A DNA stretch of 6,392 bases from an uncultured Candidatus Altimarinota bacterium (GTDB lineage: Bacteria > Patescibacteriota > Gracilibacteria > CAIRYL01): assembly GCA_947311665.1 (NCBI GenBank), contig CAMZLA010000033.1, positions 1 through 6,392 on the forward strand, written 5' to 3'. Of the stretch, positions 1 to 6,155 are shown piece by piece (the first letter of the stretch is position 1; every line of letters begins with the position of its first letter). A program made the translations under genes and the position numbers. Below the pieces are notes generated by a model. It was given only the letters and a program-made list of their open reading frames with translations. It made no database searches and was not told where the DNA came from.

Positions 1-542
1 AGAGATGCAATACTAAAAAAAGAAATAAGAATAATGGGGGCAAGAGAAAAAAGAAGAATAAAATAATGCTTATGTGCAATATTATAAATAACTTCTCCTT
101 TTAAGAGTTTGAAGGATCCGTGCTTTGTTATTTCTTCATGTTTTAAATTACTCCTTTCTGAATTATACATTTGTATCAGTTTTATAATTCGTAATATTTG
201 TAAAACCATTAAAAAATGACTATTTTCTATAATATTAAATTCAATAAGAAAAAAAGGAAGAATAACAAGAATATCAATAACGGCAGTAAAAGAGAAAATA
301 TATTTTTTCTTTTCTTTTGAAATATATAATTTAAGAAACAATTCAAGGGTAAAAATAGTAACAATAAAAATTTCAACTACCCACAATGTTTTGTAAAGAT
401 TTTCAAAATATGGGAAAAAATAAAATGGTATTATAGCAATAGATAGAATAACTAAAAAAGCAATAAATCCATTAAAAACTTTAGATTCTACTCCTGAATG
501 AGTAAATAATATATTGTAGAGAAAAATTTTTATCTTTTTCAT
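1..542 (-). CDS. Voltage-gated ion channel (K+ channel-like), N-terminal part, truncated by window edge
   Basis: This reading frame begins at the ATG at 542-540 and stays open to the left edge, giving 180 codons plus two bases, so the C-terminus is missing. It reads as the voltage-sensor module of the Kv/KvAP ion-transport family, an integral membrane protein. S1 lies near residues 28-45, S2 near 52-73, S3 near 83-101, S4 near 110-125, and S5 begins near 161. S2 carries IFTLELFLKL (F64, E67, K71), matching the charge-transfer centre of Kv channels. S3 carries VIDILVILP with the conserved Asp90. S4 (LQILRIIKLIQMY) has only R118 and K121 in the three-residue register; the next two positions are Q124 and N127. 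The pore and selectivity filter lie outside the window, so the ion is unknown. The frame is open for about 20 codons upstream of 542 but has no ATG there. There is no Shine-Dalgarno. The gene is transcribed divergently from the shikimate kinase. The family call is firm; K+ selectivity is inference. Confidence 0.85.
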   Translation of the reverse strand, partial: MKKIKIFLYNILFTHSGVESKVFNGFIAFLVILSIAIIPFYFFPYFENLYKTLWVVEIFIVTIFTLELFLKLYISKEKKKYIFSFTAVIDILVILPFFLIEFNIIENSHFLMVLQILRIIKLIQMYNSERSNLKHEEITKHGSFKLLKGEVIYNIAHKHYFILLFSLAPIILISFFSIAS

Positions 543-554
543 ATTCTTAAGAAT
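543..554. repeat. 12-bp perfect palindrome abutting the channel start codon
   Basis: ATTCTTAAGAAT reads the same on both strands and ends directly against the channel ATG on the minus strand. It could be a small operator or have no function; short A+T palindromes are not rare in DNA of this composition. Confidence 0.4.
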
Positions 555-558
555 AAAG

Positions 559-584
559 ATTGAAAGCAGGTATTGAAAGCAGGT
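559..584. repeat. Perfect 13-bp direct tandem duplication
   Basis: ATTGAAAGCAGGT occurs twice back to back (559-571 and 572-584) with no mismatch. It lies 17-42 bp upstream of the channel start codon. It is just downstream of a TATATT hexamer (590-585, minus strand) that could be a -10 box, so the repeat would fall at the start site or in the 5' leader. The unit is not a multiple of three and is richer in G+C than its surroundings. It could be a regulatory site or a recent slippage duplication. Confidence 0.7.
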
Positions 585-660
585 AATATACTCTTCATCA
601 TATCATGTGTTCTAAAAAAAACAAAAGAAAGAAAATATTGTTTCTAGAGTTTATTGAGGG

Positions 661-697
661 AATAAAAATATTTTTTCTTTAAATTAATATTTTTATT
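661..697. repeat. 12-bp perfect A+T inverted repeat in the divergent intergenic region
   Basis: The arms at 661-672 and 686-697 are perfectly complementary (AATAAAAATATT and its reverse complement) and are separated by 13 bp. The arms hold only A and T, so an RNA hairpin would be weak. There is no clear U-tract in either direction, so it is not an obvious terminator. It sits 51 bp upstream of the shikimate kinase ATG and could be a dyad operator or a chance of composition. Confidence 0.45.
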
Positions 698-730
698 TGA
701 GATACTGTAGAAGAAGAAAGTGATAAGATT

Positions 731-736
731 TATAAT
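731..736 (+). promoter_or_regulatory. Putative -10 box for the shikimate kinase gene
   Basis: A consensus TATAAT ends 11 bp before the ATG at 748. With the usual spacing, transcription would start near 743, leaving a leader of about 5 nt. No good -35 lies at 16-19 bp: TTGAGA at 697-702 is 28 bp away. The call rests on the -10 alone. Confidence 0.4.
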
Positions 737-747
737 ATATAAAAAAA

Positions 748-1296
748 ATGATAGATAAAATTGTTTTAATTGGAATGAGGGGATGTGGAAAATCTCATTT
801 TGCATCATGTCTTTCTAATGAACTGGGATGGCCAAAAATTGATACAGATGATGAAATTGAAGATAGAACAAAGAAGAAAATTGGGAAAATTGTAAAAGAT
901 GATGGATGGGAGAGTTTTAGAGATCTAGAATTTAGCGTATGTAAAAAAACATCTCTTTTAAAAAATGTAATTATTTCAACAGGAGGAGGGCTTATTACTT
1001 TTGAAAGGAATAGAAATGTTTTATTAGGAGAAAATACGCTGGTTGTCTTTCTTTTTACAGATTTAAAAGAACTTCTTCGGCGATTGGAAAAAGATACAAC
1101 TCGCCCTTCCCTTACTGGAAAATCTGATTTACAAGAAGAAATGGAGCAGGTTTGGGAAGAAAGAAAAGATATTTATTTTAAATATTCAGACATTGTTTTT
1201 CGAGCAAAAAATAATTTATCGAATGATAAAAGAGGAAATGTAGAAAAAAATGCAAAAATTTTAGCACAAAAAATAAAAGAACTGATGAAAAAATAA
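748..1296 (+). CDS. aroK: Shikimate kinase
   Basis: This 182-residue cytosolic enzyme is predicted to phosphorylate shikimate to shikimate 3-phosphate with ATP, in the chorismate pathway. Its length fits the family (about 170-180). The Walker A P-loop is GMRGCGKS at 9-16. The shikimate-binding Asp is D34 in IDTDDEIE. R58 lies in the F-R-x-x-E motif. The glycine triplet of the substrate pocket is G79-G81. The lid Arg is R119 followed by P120. The late substrate-binding Arg is R139 in ERKDIYFKYSD. All of these sit close to the numbering in the E. coli enzyme, so the assignment is strong and the protein looks active. The C-terminus is a Lys-rich helical tail. The ATG at 748 has no Shine-Dalgarno. 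No other aromatic-pathway gene is nearby. The gene ends inside a bidirectional terminator and faces tRNA-Gln, whose 3' end is 30 bp away. Confidence 0.95.
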   Translation: MIDKIVLIGMRGCGKSHFASCLSNELGWPKIDTDDEIEDRTKKKIGKIVKDDGWESFRDLEFSVCKKTSLLKNVIISTGGGLITFERNRNVLLGENTLVVFLFTDLKELLRRLEKDTTRPSLTGKSDLQEEMEQVWEERKDIYFKYSDIVFRAKNNLSNDKRGNVEKNAKILAQKIKELMKK

Positions 1297-1326
1297 ATAT
1301 CTTCATCAGCTCTATTTTTGTGTTTT
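1268..1326. terminator. Bidirectional intrinsic terminator between aroK and tRNA-Gln
   Basis: The arms at 1278-1289 and 1302-1313 form a 12-bp stem with a 12-nt loop. Read on the minus strand, as the end of the tRNA-Gln transcript, the stem is complete with one G-U pair and runs into a T-rich stretch. Read on the plus strand, as the end of aroK, it has one A-C mismatch and is followed by ATTTTTG and GTTTTT. The left arm lies within the last aroK codons and the TAA (1294-1296) is in the loop. It therefore appears to serve both convergent transcripts, fitting the tRNA direction slightly better. Confidence 0.8.
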
Positions 1327-1401
1327 TGGCTACCCCGGTAGGATTCGAACCTACGAATGAGGGATTCAGAGTCCCTTGCCTTACCGCTTGGCGACGGGGT
1401 A
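1327..1401 (-). tRNA. tRNA-Gln (anticodon CUG)
   Basis: The minus strand folds into a full cloverleaf. The acceptor stem is TACCCCG with CGGGGTA. The D arm is GCC-AAGCGGTAA-GGC. The anticodon stem AGGGA/TCCCT encloses CTCTGAA, giving anticodon CTG. The variable region is CATTC. The T arm is GTAGG-TTCGAAT-CCTAC. The discriminator is G and the terminal CCA is encoded (1329-1327). The weak U1-A72 pair, the G73 discriminator and the D-arm sequence match bacterial tRNA-Gln. It decodes CAG. Most Gln codons in this window are CAA, so a second isoacceptor with UUG should exist elsewhere. Transcription runs toward aroK. Confidence 0.95.
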
Positions 1402-1433
1402 ATGGTTTGTTTTGCAAAAAAATAATATCAAAA

Positions 1434-1463
1434 ATTATAAAATAAAATAAAGCCTATTTTCAG
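1434..1463 (-). promoter_or_regulatory. Putative promoter of tRNA-Gln
   Basis: On the minus strand, TATAAT lies at 1439-1434. A weak -35 (CTGAAA, 1463-1458) lies 18 bp before it. A start near 1427 would give a 5' leader of about 25 nt before the mature tRNA end at 1401, a normal length for RNase P processing. The -10 is good and the -35 is poor. Confidence 0.5.
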
Positions 1464-1504
1464 GAAATGTTTTTTGTTCTCTTTTTTTTATTCTTGTTTT
1501 TTAG

Positions 1505-1510
1505 TATAAT
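1505..1510 (+). promoter_or_regulatory. Putative -10 box of the enolase operon
   Basis: TATAAT at 1505-1510 would start transcription near 1517, giving a leader of about 25-30 nt. The -35 position holds only a T-run (1482-1487). TTGTTC at 1474-1479 is too far, at 25 bp. The 1403-1545 gap holds this box and the tRNA promoter on the other strand, and nothing else that I can see. Confidence 0.45.
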
Positions 1511-1545
1511 GAAGTAAATTTTTTTTATTCTTTAGAATTATGATT

Positions 1546-2817
1546 ATGACATCAATACAAACTATTTATGCACGACAAGTTTTAGATTCTCGAGGAAATC
1601 CAACAGTAGAAGTAGAAGTTACTCTCTCTGATGAATCTTTTGGACATGTAATAGTTCCTTCTGGAGCATCGACAGGAATTCATGAAGCCGTAGAATTGCG
1701 AGATGGAGATATGAATTATTATAGGGGAAAAGGAGTTTTGCAAGCTGTAAAAAATGTAAATGAAATTATTGCACCTCATATACTGGGAGATAATGCAGAA
1801 CATCAAAATGAAATAGACCAAAAAATGATAGATTTAGATGGAACAGATCAGAAATCAAAATTGGGGGCAAATGCAATTTTAGGAGTTTCTCTTGCGGTTG
1901 CAAAAGCTGCAGCAGTTTCTAAAAAACAAAGTTTTTATGAATATGTAAATGCTTTAGCAGGAAGTCCAGAAATGATAATTCCTACTCCAATGATGAATGT
2001 TATAAATGGAGGAAGTCATGCTGATTCTGGTTTAGAAATTCAAGAGTTTATGATTTTTCCAGTAGGAGCAAAAACTTTTTCCGAAGCTCTTCAGATTGGT
2101 TCAGAAGTTTTTCATGCATTGAAAAAAATATTAAAAGAAAAAAACATGGTAACAGCCGTTGGAGATGAAGGAGGTTTTGCTCCACGGTTACAAAAAAATG
2201 AAGATGCTATCGAGGTTATTTTAGAGGCAGCAAAAAAAGCTGGACATGATACAAAAATAAAAATAGCGATGGATGCAGCAGCCTCAGAATTTTTTAATGA
2301 AAAAACAGGGAAATATACTGTTGATGGAGAAAAATTGTCATCAGGTGAACTTGTTACATATTATGTTGATTTATGTGAAAAATACCCAATAATTTCTCTT
2401 GAAGATGGATTTGCAGAAGATGATTTTGATGGATTTGCAAAACTCCAACAGGCTTTAGGAGAAAAAATTCAATTGGTTGGAGATGATTTATTTGTAACAA
2501 ATACGAAACGAATTCAAATAGGAATAGATAAAAAATTATCAAACTCTGTTTTGATAAAGCCAAATCAGATTGGAACATTGACAGAAACTATAGCAGCTGT
2601 AAAAATGACACATGAAGCGGGATGGACAGCAGTTATGTCTCATAGAAGTGGAGAAAGTGAAGATTCAACAATTGCACATTTAGCCGTTGCTTTGGCAACA
2701 GGACAAATTAAAACGGGATCTCTTTCTCGAAGTGATCGAATTGCAAAATATAATCAGCTATTACGAATTGAAGATAGAAGTGCAGGGAAAATTCCATTTC
2801 AAGGAGAAATTTTATAA
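1546..2817 (+). CDS. eno: Enolase (phosphopyruvate hydratase)
   Basis: This cytosolic glycolytic enzyme interconverts 2-phosphoglycerate and phosphoenolpyruvate and needs Mg2+. I prefer the ATG at 1546 (423 residues) over the in-frame ATG at 1540 (425). From 1546 the N-terminus [18 protein letters not shown] aligns without a gap to the usual bacterial start; neither ATG has a Shine-Dalgarno. Numbered from 1546, the mobile loop SGASTG is at 39-44. His158 and Glu167 lie in NGGSHAD and IQEFM. The proton donor Glu208 is in GDEGG. The metal ligands are Asp242, Glu286 (SLEDG) and Asp313 (VGDD). The catalytic base Lys338 is in [10 protein letters not shown]366-R367-S368 form MSHRSGE, and Lys389 is in GQIKTG. 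Every key residue is present. The length is close to the typical 420-435. The oxidoreductase gene follows after 32 bp with no strong terminator, so they are probably co-transcribed. Confidence 0.97.
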   Translation: MTSIQTIYARQVLDSRGNPTVEVEVTLSDESFGHVIVPSGASTGIHEAVELRDGDMNYYRGKGVLQAVKNVNEIIAPHILGDNAEHQNEIDQKMIDLDGTDQKSKLGANAILGVSLAVAKAAAVSKKQSFYEYVNALAGSPEMIIPTPMMNVINGGSHADSGLEIQEFMIFPVGAKTFSEALQIGSEVFHALKKILKEKNMVTAVGDEGGFAPRLQKNEDAIEVILEAAKKAGHDTKIKIAMDAAASEFFNEKTGKYTVDGEKLSSGELVTYYVDLCEKYPIISLEDGFAEDDFDGFAKLQQALGEKIQLVGDDLFVTNTKRIQIGIDKKLSNSVLIKPNQIGTLTETIAAVKMTHEAGWTAVMSHRSGESEDSTIAHLAVALATGQIKTGSLSRSDRIAKYNQLLRIEDRSAGKIPFQGEIL

Positions 2818-2849
2818 TTCTCATCAGTTCTACTTTTAAATATATATCT

Positions 2850-3572
2850 ATGATAAAACCACAACCTTTTACTGCAACTGTTCTTTCAAATGAATATATT
2901 GCAAAAGAAACACGAAAAACAGTTTTTAAAATTCATTCAGATTTTAATATTCAATTTACAACAGGGCAATTTTTTAACATTACAGTCCCTGCAAAAAACC
3001 CTGATGAAAAAATGGTGATGCGAGCATATTCAATAGCTTCATCATCATCTCGACTTCCAGAATTTGAACTTTGTGTAAAAGTTGTTGAAAATGGGAGAGG
3101 GTCAGGTTATATTGATGAAATGCAAAAAGGAGATGAAATTAAGATGATGGGACCTTTTGGTCATTTTGGAAAAAAAGATGAAACAAAAAAAACGATAATG
3201 ATTGCAACAGGAACAGGAATTGCACCGATGAAAGCCATATGTGATGAATTGTCTGAAAATGAGTTTAAAAATGCTGGAATATTGATTTTTGGAGTATCAC
3301 AACATGAATACGCTTCATATGATGAATATTTTTCAACAATGAGTGAAAAATATGAAAATTTTGAATATAAACTCTATGTTTCTCGACCAAAAGAAGGTTT
3401 TATTGGAAATGCAGGACGAGTAACGGCATGGCTTGAAAATACAACGGCATCAGATTTTAAAAATGCAGAAGTGTTAATTTGTGGAAATCCTGCCATGGTA
3501 AAAGAAGTAAAAAACATTTTAATTACAGACCGAGAAATGGATAAAAAAGATGTTATTGTAGAAGCGTATTAG
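2850..3572 (+). CDS. FAD/NAD(P)-binding oxidoreductase, ferredoxin-NADP reductase family
   Basis: This 240-residue soluble flavoprotein likely moves electrons between NAD(P)H and a ferredoxin, flavodoxin or free flavin. The N-terminal FAD-binding beta barrel spans about 1-105, with the flavin motif R58-A-Y60-S61, the GRGSGYI segment at 82-88 and GPFG at 101-104. The C-terminal NAD(P) Rossmann domain starts with MIATGTGIAP at 117-126, has CGNPAM at 211-216 and ends in V-E-A-Y. The terminal Tyr stands where FNR-type enzymes stack an aromatic residue on the flavin. There is no Cys-rich C-terminal 2Fe-2S segment, which argues against PyrK, and no fused ferredoxin. The length matches bacterial Fpr-type reductases (about 250). 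The partner protein and the NADH/NADPH preference cannot be read from sequence. It lies 32 bp after enolase and 55 bp before the SDR gene, on the same strand. Confidence 0.88.
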   Translation: MIKPQPFTATVLSNEYIAKETRKTVFKIHSDFNIQFTTGQFFNITVPAKNPDEKMVMRAYSIASSSSRLPEFELCVKVVENGRGSGYIDEMQKGDEIKMMGPFGHFGKKDETKKTIMIATGTGIAPMKAICDELSENEFKNAGILIFGVSQHEYASYDEYFSTMSEKYENFEYKLYVSRPKEGFIGNAGRVTAWLENTTASDFKNAEVLICGNPAMVKEVKNILITDREMDKKDVIVEAY

Positions 3573-3627
3573 GTTTCATAAGATAGGGTAAAAGTAAAAG
3601 TAAAAAAATATTATTAAAATTGTTTAT

Positions 3628-4599
3628 ATGAAAAAAATTCTTATTACAGGAGGTGCAGGGTTCATCGGTTCAAATTTTGCAACTATAAATCAAGATAAAT
3701 ATGAAATAACATGTTTAGATAATTTTTTTCTAGGAGATGAAAAAAACTTAGCAAATGCAAATGTAAAATTTGTGAAAGGAGATGCTTGTAAAACAGAAGA
3801 TTTAGAAAAATGTGGAAAAAATTTCGATGCTGTTATTCATTTAGCTGGAACAAGTTCTGCCCCAATGTTTATGGACGATGGTTTTGCAGAAGGATATAGA
3901 AATTCTGTTGAAAGTTTTGCAAAAACAATAGAGTTTGCACGAAAATCAGGAGCAAAAAAATTCTTATATGCTTCTACTTCATCACTTTATGGAAACAATC
4001 CATTACCACTTCTCGAATCAGATTCTCTTTCCGATCCATTAAATCATTATAGTGTTACAAAAAAAGTATATGAAGATACTTCAAAATGTTATCATAAAGT
4101 GTATCCAGAAATGGATATTTTTGGGTTTCGATTTATGTCGGTATTTGGGAAAAATGAAGAGAGTAAAGGGAAATATGCAAACATTATTTCTCAGTTTTTA
4201 TGGGATATGGTTCGAGACAGAGAAATAGTTATTTATGGCGATGGTGAACAATTTAGAGATTTTACAAATGTAGCAGATATTGTTCAGGCATTAACACTTG
4301 CAATTGAAACTCCAGAAAATTTTGGGAATAAAATATATAATGTTGGGCGAGGAGAAAGCATGTCTCTTAATGAAATCGTAACAACATTACAAAAAGTTAT
4401 TGGGAAAGAGGCAAAAGTGAAATATATAGAAAATCCTGTAAAAGAAGGGTATATAAAAGGGCAACATGCAGATATTACAAAAATATCAAATGAATTAGGG
4501 TTTTCTCCAAAAGTTTCTCTTATAGATGGAATTACTGAGATTTTTGAAAATCTTAATATTGAAAGAATTAAAGAAACAAGTAGTGAAGATTTTCGTTAA
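3628..4599 (+). CDS. NAD-dependent nucleotide-sugar epimerase/dehydratase (extended SDR)
   Basis: This 323-residue cytosolic protein belongs to the extended short-chain dehydrogenase family, which includes UDP-glucose and UDP-GlcNAc 4-epimerases. The dinucleotide motif GGAGFIGS is at 8-15. Asp31 closes the second beta strand, suggesting NAD(H). HLAG follows at 71-74, then the Ser-rich STSSLYG at 116-122. The catalytic pair is Y141-x3-K145. The substrate-side signature YGDGEQFRDF is at 203-212, and DITKISNELGFSP at 282-294 is the usual C-terminal segment. The length is normal. The exact sugar is not readable; a role in making sugar precursors for surface polysaccharide or glycoprotein is inference. 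The ATG at 3628 has no Shine-Dalgarno, and TATTAT at 3609-3614 might be an internal -10. Its stop codon is 3 bp from the stop of convergent murD. Confidence 0.9.
   Translation: MKKILITGGAGFIGSNFATINQDKYEITCLDNFFLGDEKNLANANVKFVKGDACKTEDLEKCGKNFDAVIHLAGTSSAPMFMDDGFAEGYRNSVESFAKTIEFARKSGAKKFLYASTSSLYGNNPLPLLESDSLSDPLNHYSVTKKVYEDTSKCYHKVYPEMDIFGFRFMSVFGKNEESKGKYANIISQFLWDMVRDREIVIYGDGEQFRDFTNVADIVQALTLAIETPENFGNKIYNVGRGESMSLNEIVTTLQKVIGKEAKVKYIENPVKEGYIKGQHADITKISNELGFSPKVSLIDGITEIFENLNIERIKETSSEDFR
4546..4594. repeat. 9-bp perfect inverted repeat at the 3' end of the SDR gene
   Basis: GAAAATCTT (4546-4554) and AAGATTTTC (4586-4594) are exact complements around a 31-nt spacer. There is no T-run on the proper side in either direction, so it is not a classical terminator. 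It may be coincidental. Confidence 0.3.
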
Positions 4600-4602
4600 A
4601 TA

Positions 4603-6102
4603 TTAAAATTTTTCAACAAAACTATTAAAAACATTTCCTCGTTCATAATAATTTTTAAACATTCCAAAACTGGCACAAGCAGGAGACATCAGTAATGAGT
4701 CTCCTTTTTTTGAATTTTTCTTGAAATCAGAAAAAATTTCTTGAAAATTATTTTTCATTTCTATTGTTTTCCAAGAATTATTTTTTTCACATGCTTCTGT
4801 TATAGATTTTTTTATTCTCTCTGCTGTTATCCCTATAAGATAAATTTTTTTTATATTTTTATCTTTCGCAATATATTCTGACAATTGTGTAAAATTAGAG
4901 TTTTTTTCACTTCCTCCTACAATTAAAAAAAGAGGAGAAGAGAAAGTAGAAAGTGCAGAAATAGTTGTTTCTGGAATGGTAGAAAATGAGTCATTAAAAA
5001 AGAATCTTCCATTTTTTTCTGCAATAATTTCACATCGCATTGGCAATCCGATGAAAGTAGAAATAATTTTTTTACTTATATTATTTGGTATATTTAGACT
5101 TTGTACTACTGCTAATGCAGCTAAAACATTTTCTTGCTGAAAATCTCCTCGAAGCGCAATATCTGTTGTAAAAATATTACTTTCATCACTTTCTCCTCTT
5201 TCATAATTTTCATCTGATGAAAGAGTAGAAATGATTTTATTATTTTTTATATCAATATATTGTTTTTCTTTGTGAGAAAAAACAGAAATTTTTTGTGCAA
5301 TAATTTTTTCATCTGAAACCAATTGAGAAGTAATGCTATCTCCATCGAAATATATTAAAATATTATTTTTTTTCTGATGTAAAAAAATGTTTTTTTTTGC
5401 ACCTCTATAATCTTTTACATCACTATGCCAGTCTAAATGTTCACTATCTGTTCGCAAGAGAACCGATAGTGTTGGAGATTTTTTTAGATCATATAATTGA
5501 AACGAAGACATTTCTAAAATAACAATATCGTCTTTTTTTATATCATCAAAAAAATCAAAAATAGGAGTCCCAATATTTCCTCCCAGAAAAATATTTTTTT
5601 GTTTTTCTATTTTATAATATTCTTTACATATTTCATATATAAGTGAAGAAGTCGTTCCTTTTCCTTTTGTTCCTGTTATTCCTATAATATTTGTTGTTGG
5701 AGAAATATTAAAAAATAATTGAGTAGACGATGAAATTTTATTTATATTTTCTTCTCCAATATATTGAATAATTTTTTTTGGATGAACTCCTGGGGATCTG
5801 AAAATTTTTTCCATAAGAGGAAGATATGAAAGAGGGAGTTTATATCCATATTCCATAGGAATAATATTCTCATCATGATTTTCATCATGATTTTTATTAT
5901 TATTTTTTTTATTTATAACAGATTGTTTGCTAAATAATTCTTTAAAATTTTCTTTTTGTTCTGTTGTAAGTGGTTCTCCAATATTTTTATCATCGAAACA
6001 AAATATGTTTTTTACCTTTTTTTTTTGTAACCAAGAAAAAAGAGATTGTCCTTCAACTCCCATTCCATATATTCCAATAATTTGATGTGGATCAAAGTTC
6101 AT
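4603..6102 (-). CDS. murD: UDP-N-acetylmuramoylalanine--D-glutamate ligase
   Basis: This cytosolic Mur ligase adds D-Glu to UDP-MurNAc-L-Ala with ATP, an early step of peptidoglycan synthesis. The N-terminal UDP-binding Rossmann domain begins GIYGMGVEG (10-18). The central ATPase domain has the P-loop GTKGKGTT (144-151), Glu197 in ILEMSSFQL, His222 in EHLDWH and the likely carbamylated Lys236 in YRGAKK. The C-terminal domain has Arg356, Asp371 in NDS, GGSEKNSNF (397-404) and SPACASFGMFKNYYERG (473-489), which is typical of MurD. At 499 residues it is longer than usual (about 440-460). The excess includes a hydrophilic stretch near 59-82 with an HDEN repeat and another near 288-312. The usual H-N of the G-x-H-N-x-x-N motif reads F321-Q322, and the usual Lys after N-D-S is F373. 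The start has no Shine-Dalgarno. The identity is secure. No other mur gene is adjacent. Confidence 0.95.
   Translation of the reverse strand: MNFDPHQIIGIYGMGVEGQSLFSWLQKKKVKNIFCFDDKNIGEPLTTEQKENFKELFSKQSVINKKNNNKNHDENHDENIIPMEYGYKLPLSYLPLMEKIFRSPGVHPKKIIQYIGEENINKISSSTQLFFNISPTTNIIGITGTKGKGTTSSLIYEICKEYYKIEKQKNIFLGGNIGTPIFDFFDDIKKDDIVILEMSSFQLYDLKKSPTLSVLLRTDSEHLDWHSDVKDYRGAKKNIFLHQKKNNILIYFDGDSITSQLVSDEKIIAQKISVFSHKEKQYIDIKNNKIISTLSSDENYERGESDESNIFTTDIALRGDFQQENVLAALAVVQSLNIPNNISKKIISTFIGLPMRCEIIAEKNGRFFFNDSFSTIPETTISALSTFSSPLFLIVGGSEKNSNFTQLSEYIAKDKNIKKIYLIGITAERIKKSITEACEKNNSWKTIEMKNNFQEIFSDFKKNSKKGDSLLMSPACASFGMFKNYYERGNVFNSFVEKF
4681..4711 (+). terminator. Intrinsic terminator of the plus-strand operon, inside murD
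   Basis: AGGAGAC (4681-4687) pairs perfectly with GTCTCCT (4699-4705) around an 11-nt loop and is followed at once by a run of T to 4711. This is a textbook Rho-independent terminator on the plus strand, 82 bp past the SDR stop. It lies antisense within murD, over the codons for about residues 464-474 just before SPACAS. The minus strand has A, not T, after the stem, so it would not stop murD transcription. Confidence 0.75.
5870..5893. repeat. Perfect 12-bp tandem repeat within murD
   Basis: TCATCATGATTT occurs twice in a row (5870-5881 and 5882-5893). On the coding strand it gives the repeated tetrapeptide H-D-E-N within an Asn/Lys-rich insert of the N-terminal domain, near residues 71-79. 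The unit is four codons long, so the duplication keeps the frame, as expected for slippage in a tolerant surface loop. Confidence 0.8.
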
Positions 6103-6119
6103 AATAATTTTTATATAAC

Positions 6120-6150
6120 ACTATAACTTTATATAAAAAAACAATGACAA
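6120..6150 (-). promoter_or_regulatory. Putative murD promoter
   Basis: On the minus strand, TTGTCA (6150-6145) and TATAGT (6125-6120) each match consensus at five of six positions and are 19 bp apart, slightly wide. Transcription would begin near 6113, about 11 nt before the ATG at 6102. A second -10-like TTATAT nearer the ATG would make the message fully leaderless. Confidence 0.5.
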
Positions 6151-6155
6151 ACTAC

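Noticed and set aside
605..682. 25-codon frame starting ATG-TGT-TCT in the 543-747 gap
   Set aside because: It is short, Lys/Phe-rich by composition, lacks a ribosome binding site and overlaps the inverted repeat. Nothing supports its expression.
1178..1417. Minus-strand open frame across the tRNA region
   Set aside because: It covers the tRNA-Gln gene, its terminator and the 3' end of aroK in antisense. Its protein is the usual false translation of a tRNA.
1582..1821. Minus-strand open frame inside eno
   Set aside because: It is antisense to a fully conserved enolase frame and its sequence shows no recognisable domain.
2354..2578. Minus-strand open frame inside eno
   Set aside because: It is antisense to conserved enolase metal-binding segments, with a composition typical of a shadow frame.
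2805..2823. Possible hairpin GAGAA/TTCTC at the eno stop
   Set aside because: There are only five pairs and no T-run directly after. It is too weak to call a terminator, and the next gene follows in the same direction.
3588..3606. Three near-copies of GTAAAA before the SDR gene
   Set aside because: It is a short simple repeat in A-rich DNA, with no arrangement suggesting a binding array.
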